Assembly (NCBI GenBank): GCA_963786395.1
Contig: CAWAZD010000010.1
Location: forward strand, 156,084 to 220,083
DNA from: Fen-1301 sp963786395
GTDB lineage: Bacteria; Bacteroidota; Ignavibacteria; Ignavibacteriales; Ignavibacteriaceae
Direction: 5' to 3'
DNA length: 64,000 bases
Shown: in pieces, positions 55,111 through 63,115 of the stretch
Layout: every line of letters begins with the position of its first letter
How positions within the stretch are numbered: position 1 is the stretch's first letter
Program-made: the position numbers and the translations under genes
The notes under the pieces: model-generated
What the model was told of the DNA's origin: nothing
Database searches by the model: none
The model's input: only the letters and a program-made list of their open reading frames with translations

Positions 55111-56734
55111 TACAATAAATTACCTGAAGAACCTTGGCGTAAATGCAATTGAACTTATGCCTGTGGGTGAGTTTGAAGGAAATATAAGCTGGGGATATAA
55201 TCCTTCATTCCATATGGCGCTTGATAAATATTACGGACCCAAGAATGATTTGAAGGCATTTATTGATAAAGCACATTCTATGGGAATAGCTGTAATACTG
55301 GATATTGTTCTTAACCATGTAATGGGAAGTTCCCCGCTTGCAAGGTTATACTGGGATGCTGCGAATAACCGTCCCGCAGCAAATAATCCATGGCTCAATC
55401 CTATTCCCAAACATGATTATAATGTTGGAAACGATATTAACCATGCCAGTTCCGCAACCCAGTATTATGTTGACAGGGTAACGGGCTGGTGGGTCTCACA
55501 GTTTAATATTGATGGATTCCGGTTTGATCTTTCAAAAGGATTTACACAGACCAACACATTGGGCAATACAGGGCTTTGGGGTCAATATGATCAGTCGAGA
55601 ATAAATATACTGGAAAGAATGGGCAGCAAGATTTGGCAGATAGATTCAACTGCTTACCTTATCCTTGAACATTTTGCCGATAATAGTGAAGAGACTGTTC
55701 TATCAAATTTCGGTTTTATGCTTTGGGGGAATTTGAATAACAATTATCTGCAGTCTGCAATGGGTTATTCCACATCAGCAGATGTTAGCGGGGGTTATTA
55801 TAGGGCAAGAGGCTGGAATAATCCTAATCTTGTAACCTACATGGAAAGTCATGATGAAGAAAGAATGATGTATAAGAATCTTCAATATGGCAATAGTAGC
55901 CCCGACGGTATATATAACATTAAAGTTCTAAATGTTGCTCTCAACCGGGTAAAACTTGCCTCCGCTTTCTTTTATACAATTCCAGGACCTAAAATGCTCT
56001 GGGAGTTTGGTGAACTTGGTTATGATTTTAGCAATACCAATTACAACAGGGTAGACCCCATGCCTATTAGATGGGATTATTATTCTGTTGTTACAAGGAA
56101 TAATCTTTATAAAGTTATTGCGGCATTAACTAAACTTAAAACCTATCCTGCGTTTGGCGATACAATGACGTCTTATGATTTAACCGGATTATGGAAAAGG
56201 ATAAACATTTTACATCCGTCTATGAATGTTACTGTAATAGGAAACTTTAATGTAGTAACTGCTGCCGGCAATCCAAATTTCATTGTTCCCGGTAAGTGGT
56301 ATGATTACTTCAGCGGAGACAGCATATCAGTCATTAATCCAACTAGCCCTATAACACTGGCTGCAGGAGAATTTCATATTTACACAACTGTGAAACTGCC
56401 AACTCCTGATCCGGGAATTCTTGAAGATATAAAGGATAATTTATCTGAAAGAGTTACAGGATTTAACCTTTTGCAGAATTATCCTAATCCGTTTAATCCT
56501 TCTACGCAGATTAAATACCAGGTTTTAACTAATTCAAATATAGTTATCAGGATTTATGATATTTTAGGAAATGAAGTAAAGACACTTGTAAATGAAACCA
56601 AACCTTCGGGTAATTATACAGTTACCTGGAATGGTGATAATAATTCCGGAAAGAAAATATCCAGTGGTGTTTATTTCTACAGAATGGAAGCCGGTTCATT
56701 TGTAAAAACAATGAAGCTCTTGCTGCTTAAATAG
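55088..56734 (+). CDS. Alpha-amylase family (GH13) catalytic part with T9SS sorting domain
   Basis: GH13 motifs are in order: GVNAIELMPVGEFEGNISWGYNP, DIVLNHVMG, GFRFDLSKGF (nucleophile Asp), LILEHFADN (acid/base Glu) and ESHDEER (transition-state Asp). The C-terminus has NYPNPFNPSTQIKYQV and ends in VKTMKLLLLK, a T9SS type A domain. The intact protein would be about 945 aa, exported across the outer membrane to digest alpha-glucans. The ATG at 55088 lies inside the barrel and is not a true start. Confidence 0.88.
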   Translation: MIIKHLSDTINYLKNLGVNAIELMPVGEFEGNISWGYNPSFHMALDKYYGPKNDLKAFIDKAHSMGIAVILDIVLNHVMGSSPLARLYWDAANNRPAANNPWLNPIPKHDYNVGNDINHASSATQYYVDRVTGWWVSQFNIDGFRFDLSKGFTQTNTLGNTGLWGQYDQSRINILERMGSKIWQIDSTAYLILEHFADNSEETVLSNFGFMLWGNLNNNYLQSAMGYSTSADVSGGYYRARGWNNPNLVTYMESHDEERMMYKNLQYGNSSPDGIYNIKVLNVALNRVKLASAFFYTIPGPKMLWEFGELGYDFSNTNYNRVDPMPIRWDYYSVVTRNNLYKVIAALTKLKTYPAFGDTMTSYDLTGLWKRINILHPSMNVTVIGNFNVVTAAGNPNFIVPGKWYDYFSGDSISVINPTSPITLAAGEFHIYTTVKLPTPDPGILEDIKDNLSERVTGFNLLQNYPNPFNPSTQIKYQVLTNSNIVIRIYDILGNEVKTLVNETKPSGNYTVTWNGDNNSGKKISSGVYFYRMEAGSFVKTMKLLLLK

Positions 56735-56743
56735 GCATTGATT

Positions 56744-56838
56744 GTCATCCCCGCGAACAGCATACCCCGACTTGTCGGGGCGGGGATCCCATATTTCTTG
56801 TTAATTTCAAATGTCATTCGCGCGAAAGCGGGAATCCA
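56744..56838. repeat. REP-like palindromes, two copies
   Basis: GTCATCCCCGCGAAC...GGGGATCCC (56744-56790) contains an inner CCCCGAC-TTGTCGGGG hairpin. GTCATTCGCGCGAAAGCGGGAATCC lies at 56812-56838. They are the same family as the copies at 19.1 and 37.3 kb. Confidence 0.8.
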
Positions 56839-56890
56839 TTTCTATGCCCCCTAAATATTCCTTGTAATTATCCTCACTTTACCCCTAACT

Positions 56891-56923
56891 ATGAGTTAAG
56901 TATGAATTAAGTATGAGAGAACC
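56891..56923. repeat. 11-bp phased array
   Basis: ATGAGTTAAGT, ATGAATTAAGT and ATGAGAGAACC follow at exactly 11-bp intervals. Confidence 0.6.
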
Positions 56924-56950
56924 GGGAGAAGGTAAGGAGAAGAAGCCGTT

Positions 56951-56990
56951 TTAGCGTAAAAAGGCGTAAAGAAGCGTAAAACAGCGTAAA
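56951..56990. repeat. 10-bp phased array, GCGTAAA word
   Basis: Four consecutive 10-bp units end in GCGTAAA: TTAGCGTAAA, AAGGCGTAAA, GAAGCGTAAA and ACAGCGTAAA. On the minus strand the word is TTTACGC. Confidence 0.8.
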
Positions 56991-57108
56991 GAAAATTTGA
57001 AATAGGTGAAAAGCTTGAAAGGAATAAATTTAAAGAAGAACGTTAAAATTCGATCTCTTTTACATTAAATAATCTATAAAATTTATTTCAATATGTCAAG
57101 TATTTACA

Positions 57109-57125
57109 CTTGGATCCTCCTTTCT
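57109..57125. repeat. Left target-site duplication of the IS
   Basis: CTTGGATCCTCCTTTCT occurs here and at 58572-58588, flanking the insertion sequence. Its length of 17 bp is long for an IS. Confidence 0.75.
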
Positions 57126-57250
57126 TGTGTTAACTTAATAGAAATGTCAGTAAATATAACTTAATAGAAATGTCAGTAATAAATATAATTAGTTACTTCC
57201 TAAATTGCTTTAGGGTAACGGAATGAAGGCGTAGCCGTAATGGAGTTACC

Positions 57251-58189
57251 CTAAAGCTGCGCCAAATAGTCTCGTTTCCTGTCAGCTTTCAGTTTTTCAT
57301 TCCATCTTCTCCAGGGATGGTCTTTTGGCACATGACGCATTTTATAACCTTTCTTGCCGGGTTTCTCTTCCAGCAGATTGAATTTTAGTTCCTGATCATT
57401 AAAATAAATATGCATCTGCCCATTTAACCATTTACAAATGGTTACCTGCTGCTTCGGTTTCGGTAATGGTGAAACTCCGGTCAATAGCTGTATATATCTA
57501 CTATTTAGATTTATCGTATAATCATTTCTTACCTGTCGTAATGTTTTATAACATAAAATATTCTGCAGATTATATTCTTTAGCTGTCCGATGTACATCAG
57601 GTAACCCAGTGTTAACCGCAAATTTTTCATTAAAATCACGCAGAAAAGATCTCTGTAGAAAGTTATTTGCTTGCGCAATATTAAATATACCCTCCCGTCT
57701 TAGTGCTTTAACCAATCGATCCTGAAGAGTCCTGTTAAATCTTTCAACTCTGCCTTTTGCCTGTGGAGATTTTGCATAGATTATTTCCACATTCAATTCC
57801 TTCATTGCACGCCCGAAGTCTGTTAACCTATATTCTGCCTTGTAAACACTATCCCTGTCGGTATACAAGCTTCTGGGAATCCCATATTTTGAAATATATT
57901 CCCATATGGTAAGCATTGTATCCTGAGTGTTCTCAGAAATTGCAAACTTCAGATATACTCTTCCTGTTGCATCATCGACACAGTTTATTAGACAGCACTC
58001 AGGGCCCCTGCCTTCAAACCAATCATGTTGACTACCATCAAACTGGAGCAGCTCTCCAAAACAACTCCTGCGTTCTCTTCTTTTTCTGTGTGGCCTTGTT
58101 TTCCTCATTCCCACCGTATTGGATGTTTCTCTTAGCCATCGCCTTAGTGTATCATGATCCAACGAAATATTATGATATTTTACCAGCAT
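57251..58189 (-). CDS. ISNCY-type transposase, catalytic part
   Basis: The 312-aa open frame has an integrase-like DDE core: LLQFDGSQHDWFEGRGP (first Asp), YTDRDSVYKAE (second Asp) and KGRVERFNRTLQDRL (Glu). The QFDGSxHDWFEGRG block is typical of ISNCY transposases. The same frame is open upstream to about 58300 (KKSNRGYPKKFKEEIIKLHK) without an ATG. The true start lies further up in another frame, so this product lacks the DNA-binding region. Confidence 0.88.
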   Translation of the reverse strand: MLVKYHNISLDHDTLRRWLRETSNTVGMRKTRPHRKRRERRSCFGELLQFDGSQHDWFEGRGPECCLINCVDDATGRVYLKFAISENTQDTMLTIWEYISKYGIPRSLYTDRDSVYKAEYRLTDFGRAMKELNVEIIYAKSPQAKGRVERFNRTLQDRLVKALRREGIFNIAQANNFLQRSFLRDFNEKFAVNTGLPDVHRTAKEYNLQNILCYKTLRQVRNDYTINLNSRYIQLLTGVSPLPKPKQQVTICKWLNGQMHIYFNDQELKFNLLEEKPGKKGYKMRHVPKDHPWRRWNEKLKADRKRDYLAQL

Positions 58190-58479
58190 CTCTGAAAACA
58201 GAGTTGGTCCATAATCCCAATACTGTTCCTTATGTAATTTTATTATTTCTTCTTTGAACTTCTTTGGATATCCCCGATTTGATTTCTTCCCCCTTGACCT
58301 TATGTATTATCCCTTTTGAACCTTCAACTATTTATTCGTTTTATTATCCGGTAAGTCTGACGTTCGCTTATCCCCAATATTTCACACCCTTCTTTGACTG
58401 TCAGATTATCAGAATATATTTGCGATATGATTTTTAATCTGTCGGCTTCTTTTTGACTCATTGTCAGTACTCCATTCAT
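58190..58479 (-). pseudogene. Transposase N-terminal helix-turn-helix (frameshifted)
   Basis: From the ATG at 58479 the minus strand encodes MSQKEADRLKIISQI, then NLTVKEGCEILGISERQTYR, a helix-turn-helix, ending at a stop (58324-58326). VEGSKGIIHK then appears one frame on, and RGKKSNRGYPKKF one frame further, leading into the catalytic part. Two +1 shifts separate the pieces, so the transposase is broken unless these are sequence errors. Confidence 0.8.
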
Positions 58480-58571
58480 TTGTAGGACTCCTTTTTTTAG
58501 AGTCCTTAAAGTTAGTTTTTACTGACATTTCTATTAAGTTCTTAACATGACATTTCTAATAAGTTATTACA

Positions 58572-58588
58572 CTTGGATCCTCCTTTCT
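58572..58588. repeat. Right target-site duplication of the IS
   Basis: This is identical to 57109-57125. It passes directly into the 52-bp repeat. Confidence 0.75.
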
Positions 58589-58634
58589 CTGTGGTTCTCT
58601 GTGGTCTCCGTGTCTCAGTGGTTTTTCCTCAAAT
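58583..58634 (-). repeat. 52-bp dispersed repeat, copy 2
   Basis: This is the exact reverse complement of 46108-46159 over 52 bp. Its first bases overlap the right IS target duplication, so the IS inserted at the edge of this element. Confidence 0.9.
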
Positions 58635-58761
58635 GGTGATTTACTTAAGGCTATTATCTCTGTACTCTATGTCACATCAACACTTTCACCTTACGATTTT
58701 TATTGAATTTATACTTACTAAAAAATAAATTCTATCCTGGAACTATTTATTAGAGGTATTC

Positions 58762-58917
58762 ATGTCTGACCGTAAAAAGAATGCTGGATGGCGTGCCGAA
58801 AATCCTAACCGCCACAAAAGAGAGATTGAGTATACAATGATTGGGACACCAATGTATTTCGCGGTAGAAACAAAAAAGAAAATCCCTAAAGACAAAATCA
58901 AAAGAAAATATTCATAA
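58762..58917 (+). CDS. Small basic protein of 51 residues, unknown
   Basis: ATG at 58762 has AGAGG five bases before it. The product starts MSDRKKNAGWRAENPNRHKR and ends in a lysine-rich tail (KIPKDKIKRKYS). It is strongly basic with no membrane segment. It overlaps the end of the SpoU methyltransferase gene by 6 bp on the other strand. I do not recognise it; a nucleic-acid-binding or ribosome-associated role is conceivable from the charge only. Confidence 0.5.
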   Translation: MSDRKKNAGWRAENPNRHKREIEYTMIGTPMYFAVETKKKIPKDKIKRKYS

Positions 58918-59667
58918 CACCTGAACTAACCCGGATAGTAGTACTGCTGAAGCACTGGCTACATTAAGCGATTCAGCATTTCCATATCTTGGAATAGTTA
59001 CGCGTATATCACTTAGACTTAGAACTTCCTGTGAAGGACCATGAGATTCGCTTGATAGTATGAGTATGTTCTTTTTACTTTTTTGGATAGTAAATAAATT
59101 TTCCCCTTCCATTTCAGCGCAAAGAATTTTATAGTCTTTCTTCTTAACCGACCTGAGCCAATCGGGTAATTCCACATCTTTGTATATGTTTATATGAAAC
59201 AATGAACCCATTGTACTTCTTATTGTTTTGGAGTTGTAAACATCAGTACAGTTTTTACTAAGTATAATATCTTTTATTCCGAACCAATCACAGTTACGGA
59301 TTATTGTTCCGAGGTTACCGGGGTCAGAAATATTCTCAAGACAGACAACCAGATCCGAAGTTATAAATTCAGGATTTCGTGGCGGGGGATAATCAAACAC
59401 CGCAGCTATTCCTTGCGGGGTAACAGTTTCAGCTAATTTACTGAAGTCGCCTGGTTCTACAGTCTCAACCTGGATTTTATATTTTTTCAGGTATCCCTTG
59501 TTTGATTCCTCAAATTCATCGGTAACAAGAACAGTTTCACACGAAAACCCGCTGTTCAGTCCTTCCTCAACTGTTTTTAATCCCTCAGCTATGAACTTCT
59601 TTTCGGTGTCCCTGTTCTTTTTTCTCAATAAGGATGAGTAATATTTCAATTTATTCTTAGATATCAT
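58912..59667 (-). CDS. SpoU-family RNA 2'-O-methyltransferase
   Basis: The SPOUT-fold enzyme has the three class motifs: ENISDPGNLGTIIRNCDWFG (motif 1), LILSSESHGPS (motif 2) and VTIPRYGNAESLNVASASAVLL (motif 3). An N-terminal substrate-binding domain (LLRKKNRDTEKKFIAEGLKTVEE) is typical of 23S rRNA or tRNA ribose methylases of the TrmH/RlmB group. The exact target nucleotide is unknown. It overlaps the DUF971 gene by 4 bp. Confidence 0.9.
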   Translation of the reverse strand: MISKNKLKYYSSLLRKKNRDTEKKFIAEGLKTVEEGLNSGFSCETVLVTDEFEESNKGYLKKYKIQVETVEPGDFSKLAETVTPQGIAAVFDYPPPRNPEFITSDLVVCLENISDPGNLGTIIRNCDWFGIKDIILSKNCTDVYNSKTIRSTMGSLFHINIYKDVELPDWLRSVKKKDYKILCAEMEGENLFTIQKSKKNILILSSESHGPSQEVLSLSDIRVTIPRYGNAESLNVASASAVLLSGLVQVL

Positions 59668-60005
59668 ACCATTTTCCCATAATCGTGACCCTTTCCTGAT
59701 TCAGAATCGCTGGAAAGTTGTTTAAGATAATCCCAAGTATAAATTCCCGTATTATGTCCATCACCCCAGGCTATCTGAATTGCATAGCCGCCAACCTGCT
59801 GGATACTTTTAACGATATAACCTTCTGGTGAAAGGTTACCGGGTTTTGCCGGAATGTATGTTTTAAGCAGAACAGTTTCACCTTTACATGAAGCACATGG
59901 ACATTCATCCCTTAAGTATTTCAGCGGGATCAAATTTTCTGAACCGTCATCCCATTTGACAAATAGGTTGGTTTTTTCAGTTATTTTAATCTGTTTTGGT
60001 TTCAT
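59664..60005 (-). CDS. DUF971 family protein
   Basis: The 113-aa protein resembles the N-terminal domain of gamma-butyrobetaine hydroxylase (DUF971): FVKWDDGSENLIPLKYLRDECPCASCKGE and GYAIQIAWGDGHNTGIYTWDYL. The Cys/His set suggests zinc binding. Stand-alone DUF971 proteins are often linked to iron-sulfur protein functions, but the role here is unclear. Its 4-bp overlap with the methyltransferase gene means they are co-translated. Confidence 0.85.
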   Translation of the reverse strand: MKPKQIKITEKTNLFVKWDDGSENLIPLKYLRDECPCASCKGETVLLKTYIPAKPGNLSPEGYIVKSIQQVGGYAIQIAWGDGHNTGIYTWDYLKQLSSDSESGKGHDYGKMV

Positions 60006-60061
60006 ATGGCTAAAATATGCAAAATCCTGTCAAATATCTTTGAATATGTGTAAATTTGGAC

Positions 60062-61384
60062 ATGGATCCAATTATAGTTCAAATTATTATAGTATTCCTC
60101 CTGATCTTTGTTTCGGGATTTCTGGCAGCATCAGAAATAGCAATAGCGTCTTTTGGTCCCGGCAGGATAGAAGAACTAAAAGAAAAGAAGGATAAATCTG
60201 CCTTAGCATTCGAAAAGATACAAAAGGATACCAACTCCTTTTTCGGAAGCATTCAAATAACTACTCAGATTACACTTTTAGCCGCGGCAATGTTGGGTTT
60301 TAACATTTGTTATAGGTTCCTTAGCAGGTTCTTTGAATTAAATACATCCGGCTCATATAGTGAAGTAGTTTTTCTTTCAATTTTCCTGGCACTTGGAATA
60401 ATTACCTTCTTTACCATGGTCTTCGGCGTGTTGATTCCAAAGGCGATAGGATTTAAATATTCATACCATATAGCCAGAACTTCGGTAAATATAATTCTTT
60501 TAATAACTGTGGTGTTCAAGTACCTTGTAAGTTTTGCAACATACGCCAGCAACCTCATATTAAAACCGTTGAATGAAAAGACAAGTTTTTCACAGACCCG
60601 ATTTTCTGAAGATGAAATTAGGATCATAATTTCTGAAGGTGTAAAATCCGGAGCTCTTGACCAGAATGAAAAGGAAATAATTGAAAATCTGTTCGAGTTT
60701 AATGACCTGAGAGCAAATGAAGTAATGATTCCCCGGACGGATATGGTAGCGCTAGATCTTACTGATAACCAGGAAGAAATGAATGCGGAAATAATGAAAT
60801 CAAACCATTCCATAATTCCTGTTTATAAAGAAAACCCTGATAATATTATTGGAGTAATCCATACCAAAGATGTAATGAAAACATTGATCGAGAAGAAGAA
60901 TCTGGATGTTATTAATCTGATCAGACCGGCTTATTTTATTCCTGAATCCAAATTGATTTCAGAAATACTCCGTGAAATGCAGAACAGGGGAGAGCGCCTT
61001 GCAATTGTTATGGATGAGTATGGCGGCACAGAGGGTGTTATTACAATGGAAGATATACTTGAGGAAATTGTAGGTGACTTTCATGATAACGGTACTCCTG
61101 AGAATGGGCTTTATTCTCAGCTTCCTGATGGAAGTTATTACATAAGCGGTGCGATGGATATTGACGACTTCAATGAAATTTTTAATATAGATCTTCCTGT
61201 TTCAGCGGAATATAATACAGTGGCTGGATTTATTTCCGATGTTTCCGGTAAAATACTTAATGCCGGGGAAAAATATCAGCACGAGACACTTGTCTTTGAG
61301 TTAATCAAGAAAATAAGACAGAAAATGGTGCAGTTTAAAGTTTATTCCACAGAAAATGATTTTTCTGTGAGTAAAAAGGAATAA
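60062..61384 (+). CDS. CNNM/CorC-type hemolysin family protein
   Basis: The protein has a DUF21/CNNM membrane domain with about four helices (residues 1-170), two CBS domains (EVMIPRTDMVALDL...IIPVYKENPDNIIGVIHTKDV, then LAIVMDEYGGTEGVITMEDILEEIVGD) and a C-terminal CorC_HlyC domain. Relatives move magnesium or cobalt ions across the inner membrane, and the name 'hemolysin' is historical. I prefer ATG 60062 to the TTG at 60056. The gene diverges from the DUF971 gene. Confidence 0.9.
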   Translation: MDPIIVQIIIVFLLIFVSGFLAASEIAIASFGPGRIEELKEKKDKSALAFEKIQKDTNSFFGSIQITTQITLLAAAMLGFNICYRFLSRFFELNTSGSYSEVVFLSIFLALGIITFFTMVFGVLIPKAIGFKYSYHIARTSVNIILLITVVFKYLVSFATYASNLILKPLNEKTSFSQTRFSEDEIRIIISEGVKSGALDQNEKEIIENLFEFNDLRANEVMIPRTDMVALDLTDNQEEMNAEIMKSNHSIIPVYKENPDNIIGVIHTKDVMKTLIEKKNLDVINLIRPAYFIPESKLISEILREMQNRGERLAIVMDEYGGTEGVITMEDILEEIVGDFHDNGTPENGLYSQLPDGSYYISGAMDIDDFNEIFNIDLPVSAEYNTVAGFISDVSGKILNAGEKYQHETLVFELIKKIRQKMVQFKVYSTENDFSVSKKE

Positions 61385-61450
61385 TTTTTTGTTATTCTCT
61401 TGTTTACCTTGTGAAAAAATATTAGTTTTGGTCTTCAAATTATTGAAAGT

Positions 61451-61523
61451 GCTGGCATAGCTCAGTTGGTAGAGCAGCTGATTTGTAATCAGCAGGTCGT
61501 CGGTTCGAGTCCGATCGCCAGCT
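61451..61523 (+). tRNA. tRNA-Thr (anticodon TGT)
   Basis: The cloverleaf is complete: acceptor GCTGGCA, D-arm AGCTCAGTTGGTAGAGC, anticodon arm GCTGATTTGTAATCAGC with TGT, and T-arm CGGTTCGAGTCCG. The last acceptor pair (A7 with C66) is mismatched. CCA is not encoded (TCA follows position 72). A terminator comes right after. Confidence 0.93.
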
Positions 61524-61530
61524 CAGAAGA

Positions 61531-61564
61531 AACCCCGAATACGTATAAGAATTCGGGGTTTTTT
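61531..61564 (+). terminator. Rho-independent terminator after tRNA-Thr
   Basis: AACCCCGAAT (61531-61540) pairs with ATTCGGGGTT (61551-61560), followed by six Ts. It ends the tRNA transcript and also separates it from the converging PorV-like gene. Confidence 0.92.
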
Positions 61565-61593
61565 GATTAATCTACTGATTTCCATTTAGTTTG

Positions 61594-62877
61594 TTATAAC
61601 CAATTGTTAAATGACAAATTTAATGAATAATATTGAGTATTGTTCAAAACCGAATCAGTGGAATTTACATGGCTGTGATTGAATTTCAATCCCACATGAT
61701 TAAGGAAATAGCTCATTACATTATTCTCAAACATTTCAGGTTTGGTTACAGCCAGTGTTTTGAATAACCCTGATATACTTATGGCATAGCCGCCTGATGC
61801 AAAATTACGGTCACCACGATCAGGATCTTCTTTGAATCTGCCGCCATATAAATAAATAAATTCACCAAGATTTAGTTCCCATCCCTTTAATTTATCTGTT
61901 TCCTTATTTGTTTTACCAAGAATAACTTCCCTGAAGAAATTTATATCTCCTAGACCTGTTTGGTAGGAACTTATACCATTATTGTCTGTTTGAACCATCA
62001 GATCATTTGCCTCAACGGTCCATTTGAAAGATAAAGGAACCCATGAGATATTATCTTTAACATACTTCGCGCCTATGTTAAGTTCAATTCCTGCGCGCGC
62101 AAATCTCGGCATAGGATCTGCCTGCGACCGATCAACATAATATAATGACTCCTGTCCGAAATTGCTTTTTGATATGCCTAAACTGAAGTCAAAAATAGGT
62201 GACAAATTAGAATATACCGGAATAGGTTTGTCCACAATAGTTGAAATCAAAGGAACAAAAGGAACATTGAGCAGAAAACCGAAATCATACAGATCTGCTG
62301 TTGCGCCATATTGTGGTTCTTCTGCAAACGGTGGGGGACTAGCTAGTACTGAAGTTACATGTTTAAATGTGAATCCCACAGACGCTTTTATAAAATAATC
62401 AGTGGCTAAACTAAGAGTTACCTGGTTTGATTCATCATGAGGTTTAAATGTTCCTACCGGATCAGGGCTGTCTGGTCCTGTCCTCAGAAATGTTCCAAAA
62501 TTCATATACATATTAGAATAAGATATTCCTGCACTTATTGATGGAAGAGAAGGGAATAATTTTTTAAGGTTGATTCCCGCATTCACTACAGTAGTACGTG
62601 CCCATAGATCCAGATGAAATGCCGGGAGCCAATCACTATAATTTTCACTTACAGCGAAAATTGAATTATCCAGGGATTGTAACCCCAAATGAGCAGGATT
62701 TGTTGTTAATGCAGCAGGGTTATCTGTTATATGAGCTACCGATGCATAACCCATACTATTCATTTCAGAATTTGTAGGCATCATTAAAAAAGGGATTGCT
62801 GCTTGTCCCTGCGAAAAAGTGAGGGAGCATAAGAATTGTTGAATAAACAGAACACAGGTCAGGGCTATTATTTTCAT
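61594..62877 (-). CDS. PorV/PorQ-like outer-membrane barrel protein
   Basis: The protein has a signal peptide (MKIIALTCVLFIQQFLCSLTFSQ) and the PorV-type start of the mature chain: FLMMPTNSEMNSMGYASVAHITDNPAALTTNPAHLG, followed by FAVSENYSDWLPAF. PorV is the barrel that receives T9SS cargo and moves it to the surface machinery; PorQ-type relatives do similar work. The later strands fit a 14-stranded FadL-like barrel. The start is ATG 62877, with GGAG six bases before it, rather than the TTG at 62889. It supports T9SS in this organism; which paralogue it is remains unclear. Confidence 0.8.
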   Translation of the reverse strand: MKIIALTCVLFIQQFLCSLTFSQGQAAIPFLMMPTNSEMNSMGYASVAHITDNPAALTTNPAHLGLQSLDNSIFAVSENYSDWLPAFHLDLWARTTVVNAGINLKKLFPSLPSISAGISYSNMYMNFGTFLRTGPDSPDPVGTFKPHDESNQVTLSLATDYFIKASVGFTFKHVTSVLASPPPFAEEPQYGATADLYDFGFLLNVPFVPLISTIVDKPIPVYSNLSPIFDFSLGISKSNFGQESLYYVDRSQADPMPRFARAGIELNIGAKYVKDNISWVPLSFKWTVEANDLMVQTDNNGISSYQTGLGDINFFREVILGKTNKETDKLKGWELNLGEFIYLYGGRFKEDPDRGDRNFASGGYAISISGLFKTLAVTKPEMFENNVMSYFLNHVGLKFNHSHVNSTDSVLNNTQYYSLNLSFNNWL

Positions 62878-63103
62878 AGCATACTCCAATGTTTGTAAAA
62901 ACTTAATATGTAACTATTCAAAAAGTAATCTGTATTAAAAGGTAAAATTTTGTCCACATAATTATTTAACCTATACAGACAAAATTAATATTTTAATTTC
63001 TCAGCTCAAAATATAACTTAGCAACAAATAAAAAAGTCTTTTTAATCTTAAGGATTAATTTATAAATTAGACGCAATAATTTCTTTTATTGGCTTTACAC
63101 AAA

Positions 63104-63109
63104 TAAGGA
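63104..63109 (+). promoter_or_regulatory. Ribosome binding site of the permease
   Basis: AAGGAA lies seven bases before the ATG at 63116 and fixes that start. Confidence 0.6.
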
Positions 63110-63115
63110 ATACTG

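Larger units (their letters stand above)
56735..57125. other. Repeat-rich intergenic region between amylase and IS
   Basis: This holds two REP-like palindromes (56744-56838), an 11-bp array (56891-56923) and a 10-bp array (56951-56990), followed by AT-rich sequence up to the left target duplication of the IS. There is no gene. Confidence 0.65.
57126..58571 (-). mobile_element. ISNCY-type insertion sequence, probably inactive
   Basis: The 1446-bp element runs from TGT to ACA. The terminal inverted repeats are about 24 bp with three mismatches (TGTGTTAACTTAATAGAAAT on the left; TGTAATAACTTATTAGAAAT on the right, reading inward). Each end also carries a second internal copy of the AACTTAATAGAAATGTCA word. 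Flanking 17-bp duplications support recent transposition. It encodes one transposase of the ISNCY (IS1202/ISDol1-like) type with two frameshifts. It lies at the edge of a 52-bp dispersed repeat. Confidence 0.85.
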
